From Xylogone sp. PMI_703 (lineage: Eukaryota; Ascomycota; Leotiomycetes): a stretch of 64,000 nucleotides of DNA. Location: assembly GCA_021399445.1 (NCBI GenBank), contig JAJTUQ010000004.1, forward strand, positions 6,076,001 to 6,140,000, in the 5' to 3' direction. Positions 20,557-32,169 of the stretch are shown piece after piece (within the stretch, counting starts at the first letter, position 1; the number at the start of each line of letters is the position of its first letter). The position numbers and the translations under genes are program-made. Below the pieces are notes generated by a model. The model did not search any database. It had not been told where the DNA came from and saw nothing but the letters and a program-made list of their open reading frames with translations.

Positions 20557-21463
20557 ATGGCCGACAATGTTATCAACGATCCCGATGTACCCAAGAGCAA
20601 GAAGGCGTTCGTTCCGTTAGGTACATACTCATTCTTCGCCCCGATAGTGGACACTCGATGAAGCTAATCATATCGCCATCCCTCGCAGAGAACAACCCCG
20701 AGATAATGTCTGCTCTCATCCACAAGCTGGGTATCTCCTCCGCACTCTCCTTCCACGATGTCTTCAGCATAGACGACCCAGAGCTTCTCGCTTTTGTCCC
20801 ACGACCCGCCGCGGCTTTACTGCTCGTATTCCCAGTGTCGAAATCATACGAACAATTCCGAATGGAGGAAGACGCGAATAGAGAAGAGTACGGCGGCAAG
20901 GGAGAGAATGAGCCTGTGGTCTGGTATAAGCAGACAATAAGAAACGCATGTGGATTGATTGGAGTATTACACGCGGTTAGCAACGGTCCAGCTCGGTCAT
21001 TTATCGGTACGCCCTATTTATGCATGACAACTTTCAAAGGAAGAGAATGTACTATATGCTGAATCTGTACTCTATAGAACCCAACTCTGACCTCACGAAA
21101 CTCCTGGAGGAAGTCACCCCGCTCTCGCCCTTGCCACGCGCCGACGTGCTCTACAATTCGCAGGCCCTCGAGTCTGCACACCAATCTGCAGCTTCCCAGG
21201 GACAGTCCACGGCTCCTGACGCCACCGATGACGTTGATTTACACTACGTATGCTTCGTGAAAGACAACAAGAGTGGGCATCTCTGGGAGATGGACGGTCG
21301 ACGGAAGGGACCTCTGGATCGAGGGGAGCTAGCAGAAGATGAAGATGTATTAAGCGATCGCGCATTGGATCTAGGGGTCAAGCGATTCTTAAAGAGAGAG
21401 GAGGAGGCTGGAGGAGGGGAGCTCAGGTTTAGCTTGGTTACGCTAGCGCCAACATTAGATTAA
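20557..21463 (+). CDS. YUH1: Ubiquitin C-terminal hydrolase, UCH (peptidase C12) family
   Basis: Exons 20557..20620, 20689..21006 and 21078..21463, 255 aa; introns 68 and 71 nt. It removes small adducts from the ubiquitin or NEDD8 C-terminus in cytosol and nucleus. Evidence: start KAFVPLENNPEIMSALIHKLG formed across intron 1, QTIRNACGLIGVLHA with the catalytic Cys near 109 preceded by its oxyanion Gln, DVDLHYVCFV with the catalytic His, and LWEMDGRRKGP with the catalytic Asp. Length is normal for Yuh1/UCH-L3. Convergent with the pyridoxamine oxidase gene. Confidence 0.94.
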
Positions 21464-21710
21464 GATTCTATATCTGCAGTCGGGGGCTTCTATGTGTTAT
21501 CAAGCAAGAGAGTAAGAATATCATTAAGACTACTCTTTTTCTAACCTTGACTTCTTGCTTGAAATGATACAAGCTAGGTTTTGAGATTCACCGGAATCTA
21601 TTTCTCTATCTCGCTTTATGCCCGCGCTGAATCTTGCTATGCTTGAAACTACGCTTTTTGAAATCCACAGAGCCCAAGGACAGACACACAACGACGCTCC
21701 AATCCTCCCA

Positions 21711-22561
21711 TCATGGACTCAACCTCTCAATCTTCCACTCCGCATCTCCCTCTCTCCCCCTTTCTGTTCCGACCCTAGTATACAAAAACCGATCGTGCAA
21801 CCGACTCTCCCTCCCCTGCCAAAACTCCACACTCTCCGGCACGATCCTCAACCCTCCCCAGAACTCGGGCACCGGGATATTCTCCTGCCCGTCAAACTTC
21901 TTCGTCACCTCTGCCACCTGCTCCTCCAGCTCCTCCCGCCCCTTCAACACACTGCTCTGCCGACTCGCCCACGCGCCAATCCGACTGCCACGCGCACGCG
22001 TGTCGTAGTAGAACTGGCTCTCCGCCGCACTCAGCCGTTCCGCCCTGCCTTCCACCCGCACCTGACGCTCCAGTGGGGCCCAGTGGAACGTCAGCGCCGC
22101 CCACGGGTTGGTCGCCAGGTCGGCGGCCTTCTTGGAGGTGCCGAAGTTGGAGTAGACGACGAAGCCGCGCTCGTCCAGCTCCTTCAGGTAGACGATACGC
22201 GCGGAGACACGGCCGGAGGGCAGCGAGGCCGTCGCAAGAGTGCAGGTCTCGGGCGCGGTGACAGCAGAGGCGGCGCTATTGTACCAGGCGTGGAATTGCG
22301 AGAGCGGGGAGCGCGAGAGGTCTGCTTCGGAGAGCACGCCCTTGGTGAACTGGGCGGCCTGCGCGGGGCCCGTGGGCGTGGATGCTATGGTGCCTGGGGC
22401 GACTGTTTCCGGGGAGGCATGCGCAAGACGCGCATTGTAGGTTAGGATTTGGTTCTTTTCATGGGATTTTTTTTTTCTCCTTTTCTTTTAGATTTTCTTT
22501 GGAGATGAGGAGGGGGAAGAGACTCACAGATGAGTTTGGAGGAGTTGGGTGTGGATGTCAT
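21711..22561 (-). CDS. PDX3: Pyridoxamine/pyridoxine 5'-phosphate oxidase
   Basis: Exons 22561..22528 and 22402..21711; the 125-nt intron has donor GTGAGT and acceptor ACAG. 241 aa. The 11-codon first exon plus the split codon gives KLIFAP, the expected N-terminal motif, which settles the acceptor choice. FMN-dependent oxidation of PNP/PMP to pyridoxal 5'-phosphate. Motifs: PETCTLATASLPSGRVSARI, YLKELDERGFVVYSNF, ALTFHWAPLERQVRVEG, and C-terminal EFWQGRESRLHDR with the conserved substrate-binding RLHDR. The second exon is unusually GC-rich compared with its surroundings. Confidence 0.95.
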
Positions 22562-23345
22562 TTTGAATCCGGAGCGGATGTAGGATAGTCTGGAGATTGT
22601 GCGCATGTAGGCTTTTTGAGGCGTGATGGAAGGATAATGTATGAGGTAAAAATGAGGTTTTTGGGTCGTATGACGATATGATGATAATGGTTCGGACGGC
22701 GAAGTTGTGCAGGAACGGGAATTGTTCGCCCCGCACTAGCGGCCGCTTCGCAGGTACAGTACTAATAATACTCGCTCGCGGCTGACAAAGTAATTGGCAC
22801 GGTGGTACATAAATCGCCACCAAAATTTGGCGAGCTCAGAAGTACCACCATGCCAACTACTCTGTCAACCGCGAGACTCGATAATAAGTTGTTAGTGGGT
22901 GAGAAGCTTTCCGTAGCTGGGACCCACAAACAAGCTGGAAGGGAATACTGTACAGTAAAGATACGAAGGATCCTCTCGTTCCGTTTCTGGAGATCAGTAC
23001 ACTAATGTGCTACGGAGACTTAGCCAACGACAGTAAACCCTCTCCGTCACCAACTGCTTCATGGAGAACTGATCAACCGCAGGGTATAGATCGAGTTGCT
23101 TTTACTCGGATAACATCCAACAAAGAGTTCCACGGTTGTTGAGAGCTAATGCGGGGGCGGGGTGCGAGAACGGAGGTTCCCAATCATCATTCAACATAAT
23201 TACGAGGAACAAACTCGCAATTTATTTCAAGCAACATAAATACTGAGACTACGAACGAATCGACTCTAACTATTTGCCTCCAGGTTTAAGCACTATCTTT
23301 GGATGATGATATTGCATACATGAGAGCAGCTATAGGGGTAAAATC
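22562..23345. promoter_or_regulatory. Divergent intergenic region between PDX3 and the Ldh2-type gene
   Basis: 784 bp with no ORF of interest; serves both starts. No specific site identified. Confidence 0.35.
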
Positions 23346-24527
23346 ATGGTACAAATAATAGACGGTCAAGCCAGCACAATGGACCCCTCCGAGAATGAGA
23401 CAAAATACACACGGGTCAGCAGTTCCAACGCGCAACGGTTCGTGGAGAATGTGCTCGTAGGAAACGGAGTGGCACCGGAAAATGCTGCCATCGTTGCCAA
23501 ATGTCTAGTACAGGCTGACCTACGCGGCGTGGATACTCACGGCATCAATCGCATCCCCTCATACATGGCTCGCATCCGAGAAGGGGTTCTCGATGCAAAA
23601 GCTACGCCTTCTCTAAGCAAGGTTACACCTGTCGTTGCTCAAGTAAGCGAATCGTTTCTCAGCAACGTTTGTTCCACCTTAAACAAAAAGAGATAATGAT
23701 GTTGACACATGACGTAGGTAGATGGCCATAATGGCTTCGGTTTCTTAGCAGCGCATCAAGGCATGGCGTGCGCGATTGAGATGGCAAAGGAGTTCGGCAT
23801 TGGCATGGTTTCCGTCAGGCATTCCAACCATTTTGGTATGTCTGCGTGGATCGTCCAGCAGGCCCTCGACGCTGGCATGATGAGCCTCGTGTTCACCAAC
23901 TCATCGCCCGCACTGCCTGCTTGGGGAGGAAAATCCAAGCTGATGGGGGTCTCTCCGCTTGCGTGTGGCGCTCCCGGCGGGAAGAAACCACCATTCATCT
24001 TAGATATGGCCCCGTCTGTCGCAGCACGCGGGAAAATCTACAAGGCGAAACGACGGGGTGAGAAAATTCCGATGGACTGGGCATTAGATGGGGAAGGTAA
24101 GCCGACAGATGATCCGGCGAAGGCATTGGAAGGAGTCATGTTGCCAATGGGGGGACCAAAAGGTTCAGCTCTGGCTGTCATGATGGACGTCTTCTCTGGC
24201 GTCTTCTCGGGATCTGCCTTTGCTGGACACGTTACTGGGCCTTATGATCCATCCAAGCCAGCAGATGTTGGGCATTTCCTCATAGCAATTAAGCCGGACT
24301 TGTTTATGTCCTTGGAAGAATTTAAGGAGCGCCTAGACTACTTGTACCAGCGTGTGGTGAGTTCGGATAAAATGCACGGAGTAGATAGGATTTATTTTCC
24401 TGGGGAGATTGAGCAGTTGAGACAGGAAGAGAGGTTGCGTAATGGGATTCCACTTGTGGATGCAGAAATCGAAGCACTAAATGCTGAGGCTACGCGTGTT
24501 AGCGTAGAGCCCATTATCACGATATGA
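23346..24527 (+). CDS. Malate/L-lactate dehydrogenase family (Ldh2-type) NAD(P)-dependent oxidoreductase
   Basis: Exons 23346..23642 and 23718..24527, intron 75 nt, 368 aa. Family features: ADLRGVDTHGINRIPSYMARI with the catalytic His, VDGHNGFGFLAAHQGM at the exon junction, VRHSNHFGMSAWIV, and GPKGSALAVMMDVFSG for the cofactor region. This Rossmann-unlike family reduces 2-oxoacids or related imines (ureidoglycolate, malate, sulfolactate, delta1-piperideine-2-carboxylate). The substrate cannot be assigned from motifs. A solo MITE begins only 64 bp after the stop, so it may supply the terminator region. Confidence 0.9.
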
Positions 24528-25794
24528 AGAATACACACAAGATTGTTGCTGTCAAGTGAAGAACACAATCTTCTTAATCTTACGAACAATATTGTTGGTT
24601 TCACACGGGAACGTGGTAACTAATCGTACGCAACGTACGCCCGATATTAGGGCGTATTGCGTGTATTGATTGAGGTACGAAGATTCTAAGTGTAGGCGTA
24701 GCCTACGAAAGAATATAGCTACAGAATACTGCCGTGCCCTGCTGCCTATGCCCCGGAATAAAGTCATACCGCTCCGCCTCCGCACTCTCCACACAGGCAT
24801 GCCAACAATTTCTTTTTCTCATTAACTTAAACAATCTTACCTTTAATCTTATAATAAATCTATATTCTTCTTTAAGGTTTCTTATTAATGTTATCCTTAA
24901 CTATTTACAAGTTATAAAAATAATTAACTCTTAGATCTATCTATTATAGTCCTCGAACTAATACTACTTATCTTGTCTGCTCTTTGCTTTACTACTTCAA
25001 ACAAGATTTTGGTGTTATCAGATGACTAAGAAACGGATTCAACAGTATTATCTAGCTTTTTAATAAAGCATACTTCGCCCAGAAGATCAAGATTCAGTAG
25101 ATAAAGCTAGAAAACACTTATCTTAGTACAGTCCGAGAAAAATGTTAATAAACGTCTGTCCGATGAGAATTAAGTCTAATAATCACTAATGAAGCCATAA
25201 ATTATAATTACTACTATTTTATATTCAACATTAGTTATACAAATCTGAGTATTAGATATACTTTCTAACTTTTCCCAAATTGACCTTATAAATACGATTT
25301 TCTGTCTATCTGAAGAAGTCAAAAGATTAATTACACTGTCGACTTTACCAAACACTATACTATATAATTATTAAAAATGACTCTTAACCTTTTTCCAAAT
25401 ACTAATGTTGCATAGATTTCTCTATTGATCATTCATGATTGCGTTTGTAGAAGTTCTAGACTGCTCAACTATGTTGAGCATTGCTGCTTATCCAGGGAAA
25501 TGAAGAGCAAACTTATGCTTAACTGCCCAACTATGAATCTACAATCAACGGATACATGTGCACAAGGGAGATTCGGTGATCTGAAATATCTGAGAATTCA
25601 TCTACGCAAAGCTATGTAAGCTAAAGTTGCCTCTGTGGCAATAACATGGGCAAGTGAAAGTATAGTTTTCAGAAATTTGATAAACTTAGTAATCTCACAA
25701 AGGGCACAGCCTCATAGTAAGTCTACACTACACTGAATTCGGTCCCAACTTAGGGATAATTTGAGCCCAGCTTAAAGACAAAGTACCGATAACT
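24528..25794. other. AT-rich gene-free region with one MITE
   Basis: Bases 24809-25430 are strongly AT-rich, like decayed repeat DNA. A small hairpin GCTCAAC-TAT-GTTGAGC lies near 25467. No gene seen. Confidence 0.4.
24592..24808 (-). mobile_element. Solo TTGTTGG-type MITE, copy 3 (reverse orientation)
   Basis: 217 bp, ends TTGTTGG and CCAACAA. The minus strand reads TTGTTGGCATGCCTGTGTGG and continues through the same blocks as copies at 16403 and 18884. Better preserved than the others at CTACGCCTACACTTAGAATC and GGGCGTACGTTGCGTACG. Confidence 0.88.
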
Positions 25795-27807
25795 CTATGA
25801 TCTGCTCAAACTGTGCCCTTCTTCGGCCTTCTGCAATCCATACTTCTTGAGTCGGATAGCGTGAATGTTAATGTAGCCAGCTATATTGTGGATCATATGT
25901 CAGTAATGTCCTTTCAAATAGAGTTTGATACTGAGAGAAAATAAACACCAGGAGGAAAGTTAAGGAAAATAGATAACAAGTGGTTAAGAACATACTAGTA
26001 TCTAGAGGGCTGAATCCAACCAAAGAGTCCATGGATGCCTCTTCCTCCGAGTAAAGCTTCTCAGTCTCAGAATTTCTACCCAGAACATATACAGCACCCT
26101 TGTAACAGCGGAGCCTCACTTCCGCATTCTAATTCTAAGAGTTAGCGGACGATTTTGAACAGGAAAGATATATATAATAGTCACATACTACTCGTTTTTG
26201 TGTAAAAACCAAACTATTTTCAAGCATCTCGGTTTCAGGCGCAAAGTAGAGTCCAGCGTAAAGAAGTTCCGACCAGTTGTGAGTGACAAACTGGTCACGA
26301 AGGGAACGCACTCTGCTATCCATGGTTAAAGATTCGGCATCCAAATGTGCGAGTCTGAGAATTGTCATGGCAGGTGAATCGTAGCAGCCTCTACTCTTCA
26401 AGCCATTCGCCCTGCCCTATGTTTTTGTAAGTAATCCATAAGATAGTTGGTGTAAGGACTACTGTCTAAGAGTAGTCTAATATTGTAGTTAAGGTGGCTA
26501 GCTCAAGTGATAAAATCATGGAGAAATGAGATTATTTAAGACGTACTTCAACGATATCAATCCTGCCAATGCCATTGGCTTTTCCAATCTCGTTAAGAGC
26601 AATAAATAGCTCAAGGCTATCTGTGTATTCCTTATCACCAACACAAAGCTTAACTGGCAAGCCTTTCTCGAAGAGAATGGAGATGTCAGTGGGCTTATCA
26701 GGCGCTGTCCGAGGATCAACGGTTCGAGTCCACATATCATCTGGGGGAGGGATTGAAGGATCCTCTAGAGCGCCTGCTTCATAACTACAATGAGCTATGT
26801 TATCGTCCATGCTATAAGGCTTGGCTTTGGTGGATGACACCGGAATGCCTGTTTCAGCGGCATAGTCAAGCAAGTCATTGCGGCCTTGGAAACGGTTATA
26901 GAACTCTGGGATTCTCCAAGGAGCGATGATCTGAATCTTCGGGTTGATGGCAAGGAACGCCAATTCTGAACAGGTTTGCGTCAATAACTTGACGAGTATA
27001 AGAGTGAAGAGCAGTAATAAGGCTTACCGAAGCGAATCTAATGACAACAAGTATTATCAGATTAGTGCAACAAATATAGAGGTGAAGTGGCACCTACACA
27101 GTCGTTTCCTTTTCCCTATAATATACAATCATATTAGTATCCGCCGGTTATGGAGACAGTGTGCTTATGAAATCCATAGAATTTGTCAAACTCACCGTAC
27201 AACCATGGCTCACATAATCACCTTGATATGATGTTAGCCGCTAATCAATACCAACCTGACTGATGAAAATGATAATATTCTCAACCAGCAGTCCAGGACA
27301 TGGGATTCTTACAGCCTTCGTCTTCGGCGACCCGCATCTGGGCACGAGCGATAACGGGGCGAGCCAGGCTAGTACCTGAATGATAGGCTAATGAGCACAC
27401 GCTCCATCAAGGAGATTTTGTAGTTAACACACCAAGCAAACTATAGGGAGGGTAAGTCTAAGAAGGTAAATGGAGAGTGTCATATGCGAGGCAACGTACT
27501 ATCTTCCCTCATACTGCGCGTTGCACTGGATAGCACGGAAGCACATCTGCTCGATGAACTCGCGGCGCAAGTCCAGGATTATCATCTTAGTCGCACCAAT
27601 TTTGGTTGCTTTGGCTCGAACTTCGTCCCAATTCTCCTCCTGCCCTACATCGGCAAGGAAGCAGACGACCTCGTAACCCTCATCCAGGAGCCAGCGCAAG
27701 ATACAGCTGGTGTCGAGACCGCCTGAGAAACATGCAACATTAGTCGACAGCACAATTCAAACAGAGAAAGACGTACCAGAATAGGCTAGACAAACTTTGC
27801 CCTTCAT
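25795..27807 (-). CDS. ARG1: Argininosuccinate synthase, 11 exons with micro-exons
   Basis: Exons 27807..27777, 27722..27500, 27440..27433 (8 nt), 27375..27313, 27221..27196, 27115..27098 (18 nt), 27037..27028 (10 nt), 26965..26547, 26416..26189, 26128..25996 and 25880..25795; 414 aa, the usual family length. ATP-dependent ligation of citrulline and aspartate in arginine synthesis. The model is fixed by continuity of conserved blocks across junctions: CLAYSGGLDTSCIL (ATP PP-loop), YLLGTSLARPVIAR over micro-exon 3, HGCTGKGNDCIRFELAF over exons 5-8, then SRGCYDSPAMTIL and AIRLKKYGLQK. All introns are GT-AG, about 57-130 nt. The gene is therefore intact although its open frames look fragmentary. 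A Gcn4/CpcA-like site lies 75 bp upstream. Confidence 0.95.
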
Positions 27808-28199
27808 GTTTGTAAATTTAGGAGATAAAAACCTATGTGAATTGCAGTGTCAATTTCTCAAGATTGTGGGAGTTGAATAAAAGAGTCATAGAAGCCGAAA
27901 AAAATCGAAACCAGCTCCGGCCCCGCCCCCACCAAAACTTAGCTTTGTTGTTTAGGCAAGCTATCACGTGAGACACGATAAGATAAGAAATGACCCTCAC
28001 TGAGATCCACTATTGCACGGACCACATCTGCTCTTGTTGAGCTGCTTTTTTGCTTGCCTTGGATACAAGGCATGGAAGTTGGCCAATCGAAGGCACAAGC
28101 CGGTGGCATCTAGCGTGCGCCTCGGCTGGATCTCTTAACCTTAAATCTCCCTTTCTTTCTTCCTCCCCCGGAATCCGCCTTCATCCCCTCATTCTCATC
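27808..28199. promoter_or_regulatory. Divergent promoter of ARG1 and the fucosyltransferase-like gene
   Basis: 392 bp. Contains AGAGTCAT at 27882-27889 (minus strand ATGACTCT), eight of nine bases of the Gcn4/CpcA site ATGACTCAT, placed before the arginine gene. Also a GC-rich CCCCGCCCCC near 27920 and CACGTG near 27966. Confidence 0.5.
27882..27889 (-). promoter_or_regulatory. Gcn4/CpcA-like site before ARG1
   Basis: ATGACTCT on the minus strand, 75 bp before the argininosuccinate synthase ATG; differs from ATGACTCAT at one visible position. Confidence 0.4.
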
Positions 28200-29690
28200 A
28201 TGATTGTGCGGAAGACAGCCATCTCTGCGGCCCTCGTCTTCATCACTCTCCTCGTGATATGGCGGGTGGCCGACCAATTGCCAGGTGCTTCGTTGCAGCG
28301 CCTGAGCACTTCATCTCCTTTGGCATCGACCCCTGCTCAGGAGACTGAGGACGCACATGCGAACGAGAAGCCACTGCTAGAGACGACTCCGGCCAGCATC
28401 ACCACAACACCAGTAAAAGAAGCCGGCGCAGGCCTCGGTACAGATACGGGCAGTGGCCCAAAGGCTCCATTGCAGTCGAGTCAATTGGTGCAGACCTACT
28501 TTGCGCAGGCTTTCTCTCTTCGCGAGCCTGCAGCGTACGACTTCCCCGTCTTAAAAGAAGCATGCGATAGCAACACGTGGCCGGAAGACGATGTCTACCT
28601 GGAATGCAACAACATGCACGCTGGATTGACCAGCATCATATCGCAGGTTAAAGTTTGCTTCAAGATGGCCATCGAAGCTGGAACCGGTCTCGTTCTTCCC
28701 TCGATGCCGATCCGCGATCCGACCAATCTGCTCGAGTATAACCTCGGGCATCCCGAGAAATACCTAACTTACGACCAATGGTTCGATGCGCAGCATGTTA
28801 TCGATAGCTTTGCGCGCGCCTGTCCGAAAATGAAGATTGTCCGCCCGTCACAGTTGGATACAGAGGTTGCTGTGAAGAATCGCTGGAGCATCGACATGCC
28901 GCAAGGCTACAATATCATGAGAGGCTACTTCTGGGTCGGTCGCCCATTCAAGACACACTTCAACGAACAGATGGCTGTTCTGGAACAACTGTCCGCCCTC
29001 AACCCAAACCGCAATGACACTGCCAAGGGTATCACAGTGGTCACAATGGGTGCACAGTTCCTTCTCTTCCGCATCACCGACGATCCGACGCATAAAGATC
29101 TACGGCTATGGAATGATATCTCTTCACTGATTCGATTCAATGAGGGGCCGAGGAAGATTGTCGATGGGCTGCTGAATCAGATAAATGGACGGTCTTTCTA
29201 TGGAGTCCACTTTCGCGTCGAGAATGACACAATCTGGTCATCGCTCGATGATCAGCTGAAGCGCGACCTCGATGGCCTCGATCACGCATGGTCGAAGTAC
29301 GGTTCCCCCGATCCCAGTGCCCAGAAACCTCTTGTGTACCTTGCTTGCGGCGACAGCGATCAAGTTGAGAAATTTGTGAGTGCCGGCAAGGAGCGCGGGT
29401 GGGAGGTTACACATAAGTGGGCCTTGGCGGAGGCATCTGGCCGTAAGGAGATACTAGATGTTATCAACGAGTTACCGTTTGATTTCCAAGGCGCCGTTGA
29501 TATGGGCATCATGCTGAAGAGCGAATTCTTTTTTGGAATAACGGGCAGCGCATTCTCCAGTTCCGTAGCCAACCTGAGGGACCCTACCGGGCGATATCGC
29601 GGTAGTTCGCTCCTCATTGCTAATGATGACGGTGCTAGGAACCATCTTGTTAATGACGGTGATGCAAGCGATTACGCTTGCTGTTTGTAA
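28200..29690 (+). CDS. Type II membrane protein, O-fucosyltransferase-like glycosyltransferase
   Basis: Intronless; 496 aa from the ATG at 28200, chosen because it places the hydrophobic anchor (residues 7-22, AISAALVFITLLVIWR) directly at the N-terminus. A Ser/Thr/Pro-rich stem of about 90 residues follows, then a lumenal domain. Family-like features: YLECNNMHAGLTSIISQVKVC at the start of the domain, SFYGVHFRVENDTIW (the HFRxE-like motif of the fucosyltransferase fold) and FFFGITGSAFSSSVANLR near the end. Probably Golgi. The donor and acceptor sugars cannot be told from sequence. Confidence 0.75.
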   Translation: MIVRKTAISAALVFITLLVIWRVADQLPGASLQRLSTSSPLASTPAQETEDAHANEKPLLETTPASITTTPVKEAGAGLGTDTGSGPKAPLQSSQLVQTYFAQAFSLREPAAYDFPVLKEACDSNTWPEDDVYLECNNMHAGLTSIISQVKVCFKMAIEAGTGLVLPSMPIRDPTNLLEYNLGHPEKYLTYDQWFDAQHVIDSFARACPKMKIVRPSQLDTEVAVKNRWSIDMPQGYNIMRGYFWVGRPFKTHFNEQMAVLEQLSALNPNRNDTAKGITVVTMGAQFLLFRITDDPTHKDLRLWNDISSLIRFNEGPRKIVDGLLNQINGRSFYGVHFRVENDTIWSSLDDQLKRDLDGLDHAWSKYGSPDPSAQKPLVYLACGDSDQVEKFVSAGKERGWEVTHKWALAEASGRKEILDVINELPFDFQGAVDMGIMLKSEFFFGITGSAFSSSVANLRDPTGRYRGSSLLIANDDGARNHLVNDGDASDYACCL

Positions 29691-30374
29691 GATACGAGTT
29701 TCCAGGAGTGTGAAGGTCCACGTTCCAGTTATCAGTGAAGCAGCGCCACTTGGGAAGCTTCAGGGTAAACACTTATTTTCTCTTATTTTTTCAAAAAATT
29801 TTGCCATGTTTTACGGGCTGTATACAGTGTGCGGCTAGGCGGATAACGAGAGCAGTGATGCAGTTATGGGATTGCTGGATGTACAATTAGGTCTATTGCT
29901 AAGGATGGAAACTATAAGAACCAACGGGTTAAGGGTAAAAGCTGTCGCTGGTAAGATTTTGGAAGTCTTAGGATTCATCAACCTTGTAAGATATAGACGA
30001 GTATATCTTGATTTATTCATGAATAGAGTAAATGAATGCGATAATAGAAATTTGTCATGGTCACGCGGTGATGTTTTGTGTCATCACTTCCGCATCACTG
30101 TAGCCACGTTGATACTTGATGAAGGCGCTCTTGATTCACATACATAATTAAAAGCTCACTTCGACATTTGGGCAAGATACTCTTAACAATAAATAGATGT
30201 TTTAGCTACTACCCGAAATATATAGATTTTAGATTTTCCTTTCCCTTTTATTTCCCTTCGCCTATGTTGAAATCTACCAAACACGAACCACAGAAGTCAT
30301 GCGCCTCATATGCCTGTTGAATGTGCTTCAAATTCCCGAGCATGAAACCAACACAAGTGACTCATTCCCTAAGA
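29691..30374. other. Convergent intergenic region
   Basis: 3' flanks of the fucosyltransferase-like gene and phosphoglycerate dehydrogenase. Short frame at 29866-30147 unrecognised; nothing else seen. Confidence 0.3.
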
Positions 30375-32169
30375 TCAATAGAGAATACGGGTCAAAATAC
30401 GAGCTACGCCATGTTAGCTTTTATGCAATACATTGAAGAAGATTAGGCTTACAGCTTAAAGCCTCTAAGCTGTCCGAGATTTCTTTAATCTCGGTAAGGG
30501 TTACATTGCTGATATCAGCCATAAGGTAGGCAACCTGATATTGGTTAGTAGGAAATCAAACGTATAGATAGCTAGTTCTCACATCTCCCTTGTTATCTGT
30601 GATTTGTTTGTCGACGTTATGATCTCCAAGGATCTCGTTGACTGATACTCATGTTAGCTTACTCTTGTGCCATCTTCTAGATTACATATACTAGCCTTTT
30701 CTCAGGACACCAGGCACGTTATGATGGATATAGATAATCTATGTTTTGTTAAAAAGATTCCGAAACCAAACAGCACATATGCTTACTCTTGCATGGTTTG
30801 GCTCGTCGAGAGTCAGGGATCTAAGGTTGACCTCAGGAAGATTCACTGATCCTAGAGTAACACCGGAGTTGACGTATCGAACAAGAGCCTCGCCCACTGT
30901 TGCGCGGATTAGTTAAGCCCTGAGTAAGCATATCATAATTAAACCTACCCTCGACGCCAATGGCGCTCTGAGCTTCTTCCGTACTGCCACCAATGTGTGG
31001 AGTGAGGATGATGTTCTTCAGGCTTCGCAGGTCCTCGGCCCAGTGGTTCAATTGATTGTTGAAATAGTCGCCATTTGCACCGGGTTCGCTCGGGTAGACA
31101 TCCAAAGCCGCGCCGGCAACTTTCCCGCTGCGCATGGCATTGATCAGATCAGGGATATCAATCACACTCCCACGGCTGGCGTTGATCAGATAGCTGCCGT
31201 TCTTCATCTGCTCAAACTGCGCGGCTGCGATCATGTTTCTGGTTTCCGGAAGCTCGGGGACGTGGCAGGTCACAAAGTCCGCTTCATTCAGGAGTGCATC
31301 GAGAGTTGGAACTTGCTTGGCCGTTCCCATGGCCATGAGGTTGAGGACGTCGTAGTATATCACCGACATGCCCATGGCTTCTGCAAGAACAGACAGCTGC
31401 GAACCAATGTGACCATATCCAATTATACCTGAAAAGATGCATGAGCTCCGTTCCGGAATTCTCCATCGCGTAAGGATGACTCACCTAGAGTCTTGCCTCG
31501 GATCTCCCAGCACTTGCTACTGACCTTGTTCCAAGTTCCCTGGTGCATTTCCAATGACCGATCCCCCAGCTGGCGAGCGAGGGTGATGATTTCCGCGATG
31601 ACCAGCTCTGCCACGCTCCTCGAGTTAGCAAAGGGCGAGTTAAAGACGGCGATGCCATGTCTGGCAGCATATTCGAGGTCGACCTGGTTTGTGCCGATGC
31701 AAAAGCAGCCAATGACGATGAGGTTCTTGGCCTCGCGCAAGACTCGCTCCGTGAGTTTTGTCTTTGATCTGATGCCAATGACATGTACGTCTCTGTACAG
31801 CGCAGTTAGTGCCTGGATTCAGGAGGTATGGTAAAGTAAGAACGAAAAGAAAAAAAAGAGGCACCGATACCGGATCTTCTGGATTAGCTGGTCCTCTGGG
31901 AGGGAGGATTTGAGGAACTCGACCTGGTAGCCCTGCTCCTCCAGAATCTCGCGCCCGCTCTGATTGACATTCTCCAGCAGTAGGATCTTGATGTCCTGGG
32001 TGTTGAAGGGCTTCAATGGCTTGGGGAGAGCCTGGCTGCGCGCGAATCGAGCACCCAAGCTGGAGGGCGGGGAGTGGAAGGTAGCCGTGGGCGAGGTCGA
32101 GACGCTGATCCCGTGGGGCTGTGCGCCTCGGTCGGTGGCCACGGTGATATTCTGTGCTTGAGTGGGCAT
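30375..32169 (-). CDS. SER3: D-3-phosphoglycerate dehydrogenase
   Basis: Exons 32169..31871, 31792..31485, 31428..30949, 30896..30787, 30738..30696, 30641..30583, 30534..30453 and 30403..30375; 469 aa, as in yeast Ser3/Ser33. First step of serine synthesis from glycolysis. The N-terminal extension is Ser/Pro-rich. Motifs: ARHGIAVFNSPFANSRSVAEL, LGIIGYGHIGSQL (NAD loop formed across intron 2), INASRGSVID, LTPHIGGSTEEAQ with the catalytic His, and a C-terminal ACT domain HHNVPGVLRKVNEILGDHNV spread over three small exons, ending SSRILTRILY. Intron 5 (30695..30642) needs a GC donor. A TGAGTCA site lies 84 bp upstream, fitting Gcn4/CpcA control. Confidence 0.95.
30642..30695 (-). other. GC-AG intron in phosphoglycerate dehydrogenase
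   Basis: Minus-strand junction AAAAG/GCTAGT...TATCAG/TCAAC. Only this non-canonical donor restores LRKVNEILGD; reading on from the exon meets a TAG two codons later and no GT donor fits the phase. Confidence 0.8.

Noticed and set aside
21618..22445. 275-aa plus-strand ORF opposite PDX3
   Set aside because: Pro/Leu/Arg-rich shadow of the GC-rich minus-strand exon; PDX3 motifs are clear on the other strand.
25868..27753. Argininosuccinate synthase as a fragmented pseudogene
   Set aside because: Eleven exons with consistent splice signals and phases give an uninterrupted 414-aa enzyme.
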